Shown here: piece after piece, positions 15,726 through 24,073 of the stretch
Numbering within the stretch: the first letter of the stretch is position 1
Layout of the letters: each line of letters begins with the position of its first letter
From: an uncultured Eubacteriales bacterium
Lineage (GTDB): Bacteria; Bacillota; Clostridia; Oscillospirales; Oscillospiraceae
Assembly: GCA_902496595.1 (NCBI GenBank)
Contig: CABVBV010000008.1
Span: 1-31,623 of the forward strand
Length of the DNA: 31,623 nucleotides
Direction: 5' to 3'
Position numbers and translations under genes: made by a program
The notes under the pieces: generated by a model
Seen by the model: only the letters and a program-made list of their open reading frames with translations
Database searches by the model: none
What the model was told of the DNA's origin: nothing

Positions 15726-16373
15726 TTGACGAATGAGGGCGACTTTCTGAACAGGCTGGTGGAGAATCTGGGGGCGTTTCTGGGCACGGACTGCGAGGTG
15801 GCCCTGCACGATTTCACCAAGGGCTACGACGCGACCATCGTGAAACTGGTGAACGGCCATGTCTCCGGCAGGACGGTGGGCTGCCCGCCTACGAATCTGT
15901 TCTTTGAGAAGGTACGGGAGCAGAGCGGAGGCTTGTCGGATGTGCCGGTGTATTTCACGGAGGACAACGGACGGGTGATAAAGTCGTCCACCACCTTCAT
16001 CTTTGACAAAAAGGGAGGCGTGACCGGAGCGGTCTGCATCAACATGGACGTGACCAAGCTGCTCCGGGCCCAGCAGGAGCTGGCGGAGCACGTCGGGTAC
16101 GACGCATCTGAGAACCGGCGTGAACAGTATGCGCAGAGCCTGAACGAAATAGTAGAGCAATATCTCCGCTCCGCAGAAAACGAGATAGGAAAGCCGGCGA
16201 CGGAGATGGACAAGAGCGAGAAAAAGCGTGCGCTGGCGTATCTGGACAGCAAGGGAGTTTTCCAGATCGTGAAGGCGAATGTCCGGCTCTGCGAGTTTTT
16301 CGGCATTTCCAAGTTCACGCTGTACAGCTATCTGGACGAGGTCAGAAGCGGAAGCTCTGAGGAAAAGAGCTGA
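15726..16373 (+). CDS. YheO/DauR-like transcriptional regulator (PAS + HTH)
   Basis: A 215-residue protein beginning at TTG, with GGGAG 10 bases upstream; no in-frame ATG occurs near the start. Residues about 8-118 form the YheO-like PAS domain ('LGTDCEVALHDF', 'GRTVGCPPTNLF', 'GRVIKSSTTFIFDKKGGVTGAVCINMDVT'). Residues about 163-206 are the C-terminal helix-turn-helix (EKKRALAYLDSKGVFQIV, then 'LCEFFGISKFTLYSYLDEVR'). Members such as DauR repress D-arginine catabolism genes. This one is divergent from RidA, aminotransferase and symporter genes, so it probably controls them and itself in response to an amino-acid-like ligand. The ligand is unknown. Confidence 0.88.
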   Translation: MTNEGDFLNRLVENLGAFLGTDCEVALHDFTKGYDATIVKLVNGHVSGRTVGCPPTNLFFEKVREQSGGLSDVPVYFTEDNGRVIKSSTTFIFDKKGGVTGAVCINMDVTKLLRAQQELAEHVGYDASENRREQYAQSLNEIVEQYLRSAENEIGKPATEMDKSEKKRALAYLDSKGVFQIVKANVRLCEFFGISKFTLYSYLDEVRSGSSEEKS

Positions 16374-16417
16374 TGTCATTTCAGTTTGGTCAGAGGGCGG
16401 AGCTCTTTAGGCGACAA

Positions 16418-16451
16418 AAGCCCCGGCAGTCACACACGGCTGCCGGGGCTT
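16418..16451. terminator. Bidirectional terminator
   Basis: A 12-bp perfect stem AAGCCCCGGCAG / CTGCCGGGGCTT with a 10-nt loop lies between the convergent regulator and acyl-CoA dehydrogenase genes. It is flanked by AAAA on the left and a short TCAGCTTT on the right, so it is stronger for the minus-strand operon. Confidence 0.85.
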
Positions 16452-16466
16452 CAGCTTTGCAGTTTT

Positions 16467-17624
16467 TTACTTCATGCCGAGGCTTGCGCTTATGACCATG
16501 CGCTGGACTTCGGAAGTGCCCTCGTAGATCTCGGTCACGCGGGCGTCGCGGAGCATCCTCTCGATGGGGTAGTCTCTTGAGAAGCCGTAGCCTCCGAAGA
16601 ACTGGAGGCAGACATTGGTCACGCGGCTGGCGTTTTCGGCCGCCACCAGCTTCGCCATGGCGGCCTCGACCGAATAGCGCACCTTCGGGTTCGACACAGC
16701 CTCCTGCTTCTTGCAGGCGGCTGAGTAGACCAGGAACCTCGCCGCCTCGGTCTGGGCGTAGATGTCGGCCATCTTGAACTGGGTGTTCTGGAACTGGCTG
16801 ATCTTCTTGCCGAACTGCACGCGCTCGGAGGTATAATTGAGGGTCTCGGCTATGGCGCCCTCGGCTATGCCCAGGGCCTGCGCGGCAATGCCGATGCGTC
16901 CGCCGTCCAGGGTGGCCATGGCTATGCCGAAGCCCTTGCCTTCTGCGCCCAGCAGGTTCTCCTTCGGAATGAGGCAGTCCTCGAACACCAGTTCGCAGGT
17001 GGAGGAGGCGCGGATGCCCATCTTCCGCTCATGAGCGCCGAAGCTGAAGCCGGGGGTGCCCTTCTCGACGATGAAGGCGGAGATGCCCTTGTTGCCGAGG
17101 CTCCTGTCGGTCATGGCGAAGACGATGTACACGTCTCCGACCTCGCCGTTCGTGATGAAGCATTTGCTGCCGTTGAGCACATAGCCCTCCTCCGTCAACC
17201 GGGCGGTGGTCTGCTGCCTCGAGGCGTCGGTGCCTGCTCCGGGCTCGGTCAGAGCGAAGGCGCCCAGCAGCTCGCCGGAGGCGAGCCCGGGCAGGTACTT
17301 GCGCTTCTGTTCCTCAGTGCCGTACCTCAGGATGGGGTCGACGCAGAGAGAAGTGTGGCAGGACACTATCAGCCCCGTCGTCGCGCAGCAGCGGCACAGC
17401 TCCTCAACGCAGAGGATATAGGTCAGGATGTCCGCGCCCTGGCCGCCGTACTCCTCGGGGACGGGGATACCGAAGAGGCCCAGCTCCGCCATTTTTTTCA
17501 CCGTCTCCTTCGGGAAACGTTCCTGCTCGTCGATCTCGGCGGCAAGCGGCTTCACTTCGCGCTCTGCAAAGTCGCGGAACATATCGCGCATCATGCTCTG
17601 TTCTTCAGTCAGTTTGAAATCCAT
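16467..17624 (-). CDS. bcd: Short-chain acyl-CoA dehydrogenase (butyryl-CoA dehydrogenase type)
   Basis: A 385-residue flavoprotein of standard length. It shows the acyl-CoA dehydrogenase signatures 'AFALTEPGAGTDAS' (flavin/substrate loop), 'GIRASSTCELVFEDCLIP', 'FGKKISQFQNTQFKMAD', 'QFFGGYGFSRDYPIERMLRDARV', and the catalytic base E368 in YEGTSE. It reduces crotonyl-CoA to butyryl-CoA, normally with an electron-transferring flavoprotein. It is the last gene of the minus-strand cluster abfD - nifU-like - CGGC - abfT - crotonase - bcd, 25 bases after the crotonase. No etfA/etfB lies next to it, so the electron partner is encoded elsewhere. The bcd assignment against other short-chain dehydrogenases rests mainly on context. 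Confidence 0.92.
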   Translation of the reverse strand: MDFKLTEEQSMMRDMFRDFAEREVKPLAAEIDEQERFPKETVKKMAELGLFGIPVPEEYGGQGADILTYILCVEELCRCCATTGLIVSCHTSLCVDPILRYGTEEQKRKYLPGLASGELLGAFALTEPGAGTDASRQQTTARLTEEGYVLNGSKCFITNGEVGDVYIVFAMTDRSLGNKGISAFIVEKGTPGFSFGAHERKMGIRASSTCELVFEDCLIPKENLLGAEGKGFGIAMATLDGGRIGIAAQALGIAEGAIAETLNYTSERVQFGKKISQFQNTQFKMADIYAQTEAARFLVYSAACKKQEAVSNPKVRYSVEAAMAKLVAAENASRVTNVCLQFFGGYGFSRDYPIERMLRDARVTEIYEGTSEVQRMVISASLGMK

Positions 17625-17649
17625 TGTGTATTTCCTCCTTGAAGCTCTG

Positions 17650-18435
17650 TCAATTGCCGGTAAAGACGGGCTTGGGCCTCGGTTTTTCCTTCGAGAGGAA
17701 GCAGGCCATGCCCTCTATCTGGTCGTGTGTTCCAAAGCACTTGCCGAAGAGCTCGGCCTCGAGCCCGCAGCCCTCCTCAACAGTCATTTCTCCTCCGCGG
17801 TCTATGGCCTCCTTGGCGCAGCTCACGGCGAGCGGGGCGTTGGACGCTATTTTGTTCGCCAGCTTCAGCGCCGCGTCGAGCAGTTCCTCCTGCGGGTATA
17901 CCGCCGACACCAGGCCGATGCGCAGCGCCTCCGGAGCCTTTATGTTCAGGCCGGAATAGATGAGGTATTTCGCCATGCCCGCGCCGACGAGCCTCGAGAG
18001 CCTCTGCGTGCCGCCAAAGCCGGGGATTATGCCCAGGCCGACCTCCGGCTGGCCGAACACCGCGTTCTCAGAGCAGAGCCTTATGTCGCAGGCCATGGCC
18101 AGCTCACAGCCCCCGCCCAGCGCAAAGCCGTTCACCGCCGCAATGACGGGGATGGGCAGCCTCTCTATTCTGAGCATGACGCCGCCGCCCATTCGGCCCC
18201 ACTCGACCGCGCCCTCGCAGTCAAAGCCGCTCATCGTCCCGATGTCCGCCCCGGCGACAAAGCTCTTGTCCCCGGCGCCGGTGATGATGAGGCAGCGCAG
18301 CTCGCTGAGCTCCAGCCCGTCCAGCGCCTTCGAGATGTCTGAAAACACATCGAAGTTCAGCGCGTTGAGCGCCTCGGGCCTGTTTATCGTGAGTATGCCC
18401 ACATGACCGCGGGCCTCGTAGTTTACATAAGACAT
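17650..18435 (-). CDS. crt: Crotonase / enoyl-CoA hydratase
   Basis: A 261-residue enoyl-CoA hydratase of normal length. The oxyanion-hole segments 'KSFVAGADIGTM' and 'GFALGGGCELAMACD', and the two catalytic glutamates E111 (GGGCELA) and E131 (GQPEVGLG), are present. It interconverts crotonyl-CoA and 3-hydroxybutyryl-CoA. In this cluster it offers a route from crotonyl-CoA towards acetyl-CoA as an alternative to reduction by the dehydrogenase downstream. It lies 23 bases after the CoA-transferase gene. Confidence 0.92.
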   Translation of the reverse strand: MSYVNYEARGHVGILTINRPEALNALNFDVFSDISKALDGLELSELRCLIITGAGDKSFVAGADIGTMSGFDCEGAVEWGRMGGGVMLRIERLPIPVIAAVNGFALGGGCELAMACDIRLCSENAVFGQPEVGLGIIPGFGGTQRLSRLVGAGMAKYLIYSGLNIKAPEALRIGLVSAVYPQEELLDAALKLANKIASNAPLAVSCAKEAIDRGGEMTVEEGCGLEAELFGKCFGTHDQIEGMACFLSKEKPRPKPVFTGN

Positions 18436-18458
18436 GATACCAGAGCCTCCGTTCCCGC

Positions 18459-19757
18459 TCAGAGCGCACAGTGGAAGCGGCGCTCAAACTCCTCAGCAAG
18501 CCCTTCCCGGAAGCTCGGGTGGGCTATGGAGATGAGGGCTCTGGCCCTGTCGCGGAGCGTTCTGCCATGTAGTTGGGCGACGCCGTATTCGGTGACGATG
18601 CAGCTCACGTCGCAGCGGCTGGTAGTTACGGCCGCGCCCTGGTCGAGGAAGGGGACGATCCTGGAAACGCTGCCTTTCGCAGCTGTGGAGGGGATGGCGA
18701 TGATGCTCCTGCCGCCGCGGCTCATGGCGGCGCCGCGAACGAAGTCCACCTGCCCTCCTACTCCGGAGATCTGCCTGAGCCCGATGGCTTCGGATACGAC
18801 CTGGCCCATCAGGTCTACCTGTACGCAGGAGTTTATCGAGACCAGGTTGTCGTTCTGGGCGATGACGACAGGATTGTTTACATAATCCACAGGGTACAGC
18901 TCAACGGAGGGGTTGTCGTCGGCGAAGTCATAGAGCCTCTGGGTGCCCATGAGGAAGGTGACGACGCACTTGCCGGGGTTGAGGGTCTTGCGGCTGTTGG
19001 TGATGACGCCGGCTTCGACCAGTTCCACGACACCATCGGACACCATCTCGGAGTGGATGCCGAGGTCTTTCTTATCCTTGAGGAAGAGCAGCACGGCGTC
19101 CGGGATGGCCCCGATGCCGAGCTGGAGCGTGTCGCCGTCTCTGACGAGCTTGGCGCAATTCTCGCCGATGGCGCGCTCGACTTCGCCTATCCTGGCGGGC
19201 TTGAGCTCTATGAGCGGCGCGTCATGCTCTACGAAGCAGTCGATCTCCGAGACGTGGAGGAAGCTGTCGCCGTGGGTGCGCGGCATATGAGGGTTCACCT
19301 GGGCGATGACGAGCCTCGCGCTCTCGGCGGCGGGCTTGGTATAGTCGACGGAGACGCCGAGGCTGCAATATCCGTGCGAATCCGGGGGAGTGACCTGGAT
19401 GAGAGCTACGTCGAGGGGCAGGCCGTCCCTGAAGAGGGCCGGGACTTCGGAGAAGAAGATCGGTGTAAAGTCGCCCCTGCCGGCGGCGATGGGTTCCCTC
19501 GTCGCTCCGCCGAGGAAGAGGCCGTTGTGGCGGAAATGCCGCTCCATACCCGGCGCGGCGTAGCGGCACTCGCCCAACGGCACCATATGCACGATTTCGA
19601 CGTTTTCGTATTTGTCGCAGTTCTCGGCCAGCGTGTCGAGCAGGTATGTCGGCTCGCCCGCCGCGTGCCCGACGGCCACCCGGTCTCCGGACTTGATCTT
19701 TGACAGGGCCTCCTGAGCCGTCATCCTGCGGCCGTTATAGATGCTTTTCCAGTCCAT
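18459..19757 (-). CDS. abfT: 4-hydroxybutyrate CoA-transferase (AbfT type)
   Basis: The ATG at 19757 is preceded by GGAGG; it starts MDWKSIYNGRRMTAQEAL as the family does, giving 432 residues. It is a class I acetyl-CoA hydrolase/transferase: the CoA-thioester-forming glutamate is E237 in GIHSEMVSDGV (E238 in the Clostridium aminobutyricum enzyme), and 'GVGGQVDFVRGA' is the conserved glycine loop. It swaps CoA from acetyl-CoA or butyryl-CoA to 4-hydroxybutyrate and may also release butyrate. The neighbouring abfD supports 4-hydroxybutyrate as substrate; a pure butyryl-CoA:acetate role cannot be excluded, because both belong to one family. Confidence 0.9.
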   Translation of the reverse strand: MDWKSIYNGRRMTAQEALSKIKSGDRVAVGHAAGEPTYLLDTLAENCDKYENVEIVHMVPLGECRYAAPGMERHFRHNGLFLGGATREPIAAGRGDFTPIFFSEVPALFRDGLPLDVALIQVTPPDSHGYCSLGVSVDYTKPAAESARLVIAQVNPHMPRTHGDSFLHVSEIDCFVEHDAPLIELKPARIGEVERAIGENCAKLVRDGDTLQLGIGAIPDAVLLFLKDKKDLGIHSEMVSDGVVELVEAGVITNSRKTLNPGKCVVTFLMGTQRLYDFADDNPSVELYPVDYVNNPVVIAQNDNLVSINSCVQVDLMGQVVSEAIGLRQISGVGGQVDFVRGAAMSRGGRSIIAIPSTAAKGSVSRIVPFLDQGAAVTTSRCDVSCIVTEYGVAQLHGRTLRDRARALISIAHPSFREGLAEEFERRFHCAL

Positions 19758-19788
19758 ATTAACCTCCACGCGCCTGTGCGCAGTCATA

Positions 19789-20067
19789 TTATGATATATC
19801 TTCTCCCAAGTCCGAAGCGAGCCGCTTCAGAGCGGCTTCAGCCTCATCCAGCCGGGAGATATCGGTCAGTGTAAAGGCCACGCGGCCCAGCCCCTCGGTC
19901 GAGGCGCAGGCCGCGGTGCAGCCGCAGACGACCAGAGCCGCGTCGGCGCCGGCCTCTCCGGGGCGGAGGAAACTGAGCCGGGGAAGCCTCCGCTTCAGTT
20001 CCTCCACCGCACGGCTGCGGTCGTAGCGGGGGTTACAGCCTCCGCAGTATTTCAGGGCCAGCTTCAT
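19789..20067 (-). CDS. Small CGGC-motif protein, putative metal-binding
   Basis: A 92-residue protein starting at the ATG at 20067, which overlaps the stop of the NifU-like gene (ATGA). It begins MKLALKYCGGCNPRYDR and contains a second cysteine group, VVCGCTAACAS, at about 47-56. The C-terminal half is helical. The CGGC start resembles the CGGC-domain family of predicted metal-binding proteins. No function is established. Its tight coupling to the NifU-like gene, between abfD and abfT, suggests a role in iron-sulfur or other cofactor supply for the AbfD dehydratase (inference). A longer frame upstream overlaps nifU on the same strand and is rejected. Confidence 0.7.
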   Translation of the reverse strand: MKLALKYCGGCNPRYDRSRAVEELKRRLPRLSFLRPGEAGADAALVVCGCTAACASTEGLGRVAFTLTDISRLDEAEAALKRLASDLGEDIS

Positions 20068-20351
20068 TTGCCGCGGCCTCTGAGGATGTTGAGCGCCATG
20101 TCCAGCGTCTCCCGGCTCACGCCGGTGACAAGCACGACATCCCTGAGCTCCGGCAGCTCCTCCTTGAGCTTTGCCGAGATCAGTTCCTCCGTGGTCAGCT
20201 GGGCAGAGGGGCAGCCCGAACAGCGGCCGAGCAGGCGCACCTTTGCCACGCCGTCCTCGTATCCGACGATCTCGATATCTCCGCCGTGCTCGGCCAGTTC
20301 CGGCCTCACGAGCCTCTCGACGGCGTCTTCGAGCCTTTCCATCGCTGTCAT
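20064..20351 (-). CDS. NifU C-terminal-domain protein
   Basis: A 95-residue protein that is only the NifU C-terminal domain. It carries C44 and C47 in GRCSGCPSAQLT and the common 'AEHGGDIEIVGYEDGVAKVRLLG' lead. This domain holds a transient [4Fe-4S] cluster and hands it to apo-proteins. It lies between abfD (stop 35 bases upstream) and the CGGC gene (4-base overlap). AbfD needs a [4Fe-4S] cluster, so this may be a dedicated carrier; that use is inferred. Confidence 0.9.
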   Translation of the reverse strand: MTAMERLEDAVERLVRPELAEHGGDIEIVGYEDGVAKVRLLGRCSGCPSAQLTTEELISAKLKEELPELRDVVLVTGVSRETLDMALNILRGRGK

Positions 20352-20386
20352 GGCGCTCTCCTCCTCTCAATACTTCAAGTTTACAC

Positions 20387-21838
20387 TCAGTCCTCGATGT
20401 GGGCAAGGGCTTTTGCGAGCTCTTTCTTCATCGGGAGGTTGCCCTGGCGGGCGATCATGATCCTCTGGGCCTGGGGCGAGCCTGCGCCGTGCATACTCTC
20501 GGTGCGGTAGCCGACGGCTGCGGTGCCCAGGGCGAGGTTCTCGATGAGCCTCAGGATGCGCAGCCTGTTCTCGGTGCTGACGCCGGAAACGCCGCGAAGG
20601 TACTTCTCAACATAACCGCCGACCGCCTCGGAGCGCAGGTCGGCCTCGGAGGGAGCGGTGACCATCAGTCCGCCCGCAATGTCCTCGGCGAGACGCACGA
20701 TCTCGTAGGGGAAGCGGGTGACGTTCTGCTTGCAGACGTTCGCCAGCAGCAGGTCTATCATGTAGTTGCCGCTGGCGGTCTTGTGGCCCTCGGAAGAGCA
20801 GGCGATGCCGCAGCAGTAGAGGGTCTCATTCAGATGGGTCATCTCAATGAGCTTGTCCTTGATGTGGCTGGCCTTGGCCGCGCCGTTGTAGTCCGCCGCA
20901 ACGGCGGCGGCGCCGATGAGCACATCTCCGACGCCGACCTTGCAGCCGCCGTAGCTCTGCCTGTGGTAGCCGGCAAAACGCTCGACCAGCATACCGGCAA
21001 ACTCGTACTCGCCGTTGAGGAAGATGCGCTCGTTCGGGACAAAGACGTTGTCGAACACGGTGAGAGCCTCGACTCCGCCGAACTCGCTGTTGCCGACGTC
21101 CATCTGGCTGCCTTCGCGCTTGCGGGTGTCGCAGCTCTGCCGGCCGATTATCATGGTGATGCCCGGGGTATCCATCGGGACGGCGAAGCAGACGGCGTAG
21201 TCGGCGTCATCCTCGCGCATGGCCTGGGTGGGCATAACGATCACCTCGTGCGAGTTCAGGACGCCGGTCTGATGCGCCTTCGCGCCGCGAACCACGATGC
21301 CGTCGGGCCTGCGCTCAACGACGTGCAGGTAGAGGTCGGGGTCTTCCTGGGCATGGGGGGCGAGGCTGCGGTCGCCCTTCGGGTCGGTCATGGCGCCGTC
21401 GACGGTCAGGTCGTTGGCCTGGACGTAGGCCATGAACTTTTTGAAGTTCTCGTGGTAGCTCGTGCCGTGGGCCTTGTCGACCTCAAACGTCGTGCTGTAA
21501 ACGGCATTGAAGGCGTCCATGCCGACGCAGCGCTGGAAGCAGGCCGCGGTCTTCTGGCCCAGCAGGCGCTGCATCTTGACCTTCTTGACAAGATCCTCGG
21601 CTGAGCGGTGGATGTGGGTGAAGCGGTTGATGCGCTCGCCGGTCTCGGGGGAGACGGCGGTCATGAGATCCTCGTACTCCGGCATCTGGGCCAGATCGTA
21701 GGTCATGCGCACGGAGTTCAGGCTCGGGCGCAGGATGGGGTCGTCCACAGGACAGGCCACGCGCTCCCCGAACATATAGACGCACATATTCATCTTGCGA
21801 ATGCTCTCGATATATTGCTCTCCGGTCATAAGTGCCAT
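20387..21838 (-). CDS. abfD: 4-hydroxybutyryl-CoA dehydratase / vinylacetyl-CoA isomerase
   Basis: The ATG at 21838 has AAAGGA upstream and starts MALMTGEQYIESIRKMN as in AbfD; the product is 483 residues (about 490 in Clostridium aminobutyricum). The four [4Fe-4S] ligands are present: C100 and C104 (ACFQRCVG), H292 and C299 (YHRQSYGGCK), with Y296, K300 and E257 of the active site also at matching places. The enzyme dehydrates 4-hydroxybutyryl-CoA to crotonyl-CoA using FAD and a ketyl-radical mechanism; it is oxygen-sensitive. First gene of the abfD - bcd cluster. No 4-hydroxybutyrate dehydrogenase or aminobutyrate transaminase lies in the window. Confidence 0.97.
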   Translation of the reverse strand: MALMTGEQYIESIRKMNMCVYMFGERVACPVDDPILRPSLNSVRMTYDLAQMPEYEDLMTAVSPETGERINRFTHIHRSAEDLVKKVKMQRLLGQKTAACFQRCVGMDAFNAVYSTTFEVDKAHGTSYHENFKKFMAYVQANDLTVDGAMTDPKGDRSLAPHAQEDPDLYLHVVERRPDGIVVRGAKAHQTGVLNSHEVIVMPTQAMREDDADYAVCFAVPMDTPGITMIIGRQSCDTRKREGSQMDVGNSEFGGVEALTVFDNVFVPNERIFLNGEYEFAGMLVERFAGYHRQSYGGCKVGVGDVLIGAAAVAADYNGAAKASHIKDKLIEMTHLNETLYCCGIACSSEGHKTASGNYMIDLLLANVCKQNVTRFPYEIVRLAEDIAGGLMVTAPSEADLRSEAVGGYVEKYLRGVSGVSTENRLRILRLIENLALGTAAVGYRTESMHGAGSPQAQRIMIARQGNLPMKKELAKALAHIED

Positions 21839-21860
21839 TTTTGAACAGTCCTTTCTGTCC

Positions 21861-21884
21861 GGCCCGCCCTGCAACGGGCGGGCC
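21861..21884 (-). other. GC-rich hairpin in the abfD leader
   Basis: A 9-bp stem GGCCCGCCC / GGGCGGGCC with a 6-nt loop lies between the hydrolase stop and the abfD start, only 64 bases apart. On the minus strand no T-run follows, so it is a weak terminator at best; a processing site or attenuating structure that sets the abfD level is also possible. No separate abfD promoter was recognised, so read-through from the hydrolase gene is likely. Confidence 0.5.
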
Positions 21885-21901
21885 CTTTAAATTTTACCTT
21901 G

Positions 21902-24013
21902 TCAGGCTATGCTGATAACCATGTGCGAGATGGTGAAAGTGAGAACCACGAGCGAGGTGAGGAGGCCGCCGAGCCAGGCGGAGCCGGTTTTCTTGTAGAG
22001 GAGCCTGATCGCCACGGCCGCGAGCGGGAGTATGAACAGCAGGCCGAAGCACATGATGCCCGCGAGCGAGGTCGGGAAAGCCATGCCGATGGTGGAGATC
22101 CACTCCTCGGAAGTGGTGCCTGGTATGTACTGGATGCCGCGGACTCCGGTGGAGAACAGAGAACCGTAGTCGTAGCCGAACATCACGGCGAGGCCGCCGC
22201 AGGAGGCCACGATGACCAGCAGGTAATTGAGCCACTCGGGAGCCTTGTTGATGCTGGTGAAAGAGTTGAATAGCACGCTCATGAGCAGGAAGAAGAACAG
22301 CCAGGTGGGCAGATACTTCAGGAACGCGACCCAGTGTTCGCCGTCCATGGGCATAATATTGAACTTGAAGAAGGAGAAGTAGGTGCCGGAGATCGCATGG
22401 CAGACGTAGACGAGGGCGTAGATGACGCCGAAGGACACGACGGCGAGGATCAGGGTCTTCACGATCTTGCCCAGGGAAATGGCCAGGCCCGTATTCTCAA
22501 AGCGCAGCCCCGCCTTCTTGGCCACGAGCAGGAACACGGCGAGGTAGACGACGAGCAGGATGCCCCCGACAACGAGGTTGAAGAGCATCAGGCTGTTCAT
22601 GGGCGCCATGTTGAAGAACTCATTGGGCATGAACTTGGTCAGGAACATGAACCACTGCGGCTGCATATAGTAGGGGTACCCCACCAGCCAGTAGTAAAGC
22701 AGCGGCGCAGGCAGCAGGCAGAGGATGTAGATCACCGCATAACGGATGCCGTGGGCGGTGTTGTCGATGGTGGTGATGGAGGCCGCGGGCAGGCGCTTGA
22801 TGGAGGCGAAGAAGGGCACGTTCAGCAGCGTCAGCGCCAGGGCGACGAAGGCAACGAGCGTGGCGATGAGGCCGATGAGGCCGCAGGCGGCCCTGCCGTG
22901 CCAGACCTGGTCGGTCGGGGCGATGTCGGTGACTCCGCCCTTTAGGGTGATGTCGAAGAAGTCGATGCCGTAGCTGATGGCCGTCTCATCGTAATAGGTG
23001 TCGGAGTGCGTGCCGTCGAAAGTATAGGCGGCGCGTATGGGCACCATGGTGAGCGCGGCGGAGGCGGCGGCGGTCACGGCCTCCTCGCGGGAGAGCGGGG
23101 TGGCGGCGGCGTCGCCGTACATGAAGTAGGTGCCGGAGGGCACATTGGTCGCACCGCCGGTGCCGTAGGCGAACTTGAAGCTGGTGGTGTAGTCCTCACC
23201 GGCGGGCTGGCCCCAGAGGAAGCTCGAGAACTCGTCGTACTTGGCGGTTATCGTACACATATTGACCGGGGCGGCGTAGAGCGGGAACACGCCGTTCTCG
23301 GCTGTGACGCCGTTGTAGGTCAGGTCGTTGATGTTGCGGACGTTGTAGTTGTAGCCGGTGAGCACCATGGAGCCGGGCAGGACGTACTCGGAGCCTGCGA
23401 CATAACCGGCGGCGATGGCGTCGGCCTCCTCCGCTCCGGCCTCAATGGCGGCGGCGTAGGCGGCGGTGTAAGCGGCTGTCCACTTGGTGTAGGCTATGTA
23501 TGCGCCCTCCTGGATGGCGGCAGTGCCCATGGAGTGGCCGAGCATACCGACTTTCGTGAGGTCGACGAAGTCATAGTTCTTCAGCTCCTGAAGGGCTGAG
23601 TAGCTGCCGAGGTCGGGAGCGTAGTTGAGGACTCCGCCCATCTCGACCTGACTGTAACCGTCGGGAGGCAGGCTGCTCTCGCCGTGGCCGTACATATCGA
23701 GGGCCATGACAACGTAGCCACGCCTGGAGAGCTCGATCGCGTTGGGCTCCATGGCGTCGAGCGAGGCCGTGTAGCCGTGGCAGAGTATGACGGCGGGCGC
23801 CGGGCTCTCGGCCGTGGCCGTCTCAGGTACGTAGAGTATGGCGTGGCTCTCCGCGCCGGTGTCGGTGGTGAAGTTCAGCTCCAGCCTTTCTACGCTGCCG
23901 CCGCTGGTCTGGATGCTCTGGCCTATCAGCGCAGTCGCGAACATTACAACTATGCAGACGCACAGCACGATGAGGGCGGCCTGCTTGCAGAGCTTTTTCG
24001 GGGCCTTGTCCAT
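21902..24013 (-). CDS. Membrane-anchored alpha/beta hydrolase with multi-pass C-terminal half
   Basis: The ATG at 24013 follows GGAGG with 7-base spacing; 703 residues. Residues about 10-31 are an N-terminal membrane anchor (LCKQAALIVLCVCIVVMFAT). Residues 45-360 form an alpha/beta hydrolase: 'PAVILCHGYTASLDAMEP', 'MALDMYGHGESS', the nucleophile S161 in GHSMG, and H336 in GTHSDTY as likely catalytic His. An Ala/Glu-rich insertion at about 178-206 enlarges the lid. From residue 374 to the end there are roughly eight transmembrane segments of unrecognised type. The hydrolase domain probably faces outward. Such fusion proteins occur in Clostridia without assigned substrate. It has its own promoter and lies upstream of abfD; whether it supplies that pathway is unknown. 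Confidence 0.75.
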   Translation of the reverse strand: MDKAPKKLCKQAALIVLCVCIVVMFATALIGQSIQTSGGSVERLELNFTTDTGAESHAILYVPETATAESPAPAVILCHGYTASLDAMEPNAIELSRRGYVVMALDMYGHGESSLPPDGYSQVEMGGVLNYAPDLGSYSALQELKNYDFVDLTKVGMLGHSMGTAAIQEGAYIAYTKWTAAYTAAYAAAIEAGAEEADAIAAGYVAGSEYVLPGSMVLTGYNYNVRNINDLTYNGVTAENGVFPLYAAPVNMCTITAKYDEFSSFLWGQPAGEDYTTSFKFAYGTGGATNVPSGTYFMYGDAAATPLSREEAVTAAASAALTMVPIRAAYTFDGTHSDTYYDETAISYGIDFFDITLKGGVTDIAPTDQVWHGRAACGLIGLIATLVAFVALALTLLNVPFFASIKRLPAASITTIDNTAHGIRYAVIYILCLLPAPLLYYWLVGYPYYMQPQWFMFLTKFMPNEFFNMAPMNSLMLFNLVVGGILLVVYLAVFLLVAKKAGLRFENTGLAISLGKIVKTLILAVVSFGVIYALVYVCHAISGTYFSFFKFNIMPMDGEHWVAFLKYLPTWLFFFLLMSVLFNSFTSINKAPEWLNYLLVIVASCGGLAVMFGYDYGSLFSTGVRGIQYIPGTTSEEWISTIGMAFPTSLAGIMCFGLLFILPLAAVAIRLLYKKTGSAWLGGLLTSLVVLTFTISHMVISIA

Positions 24014-24073
24014 TTTCTTTCCTCCGTTTTTCTCTTTTTGCGTCCGGACGCTGTCCGCCCGGCCTTCGGTAAG

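Noticed and set aside
19789..20406. A longer start for the CGGC protein (205 residues)
   Set aside because: The extra N-terminal part overlaps the NifU-like gene in another frame and is Arg/Gly-rich nonsense. The ATG at 20067 overlaps the nifU stop and gives the conserved CGGC start.
20171..21604. A 477-codon open frame on the + strand
   Set aside because: It is the antisense shadow of abfD, whose catalytic and cluster residues are all present.
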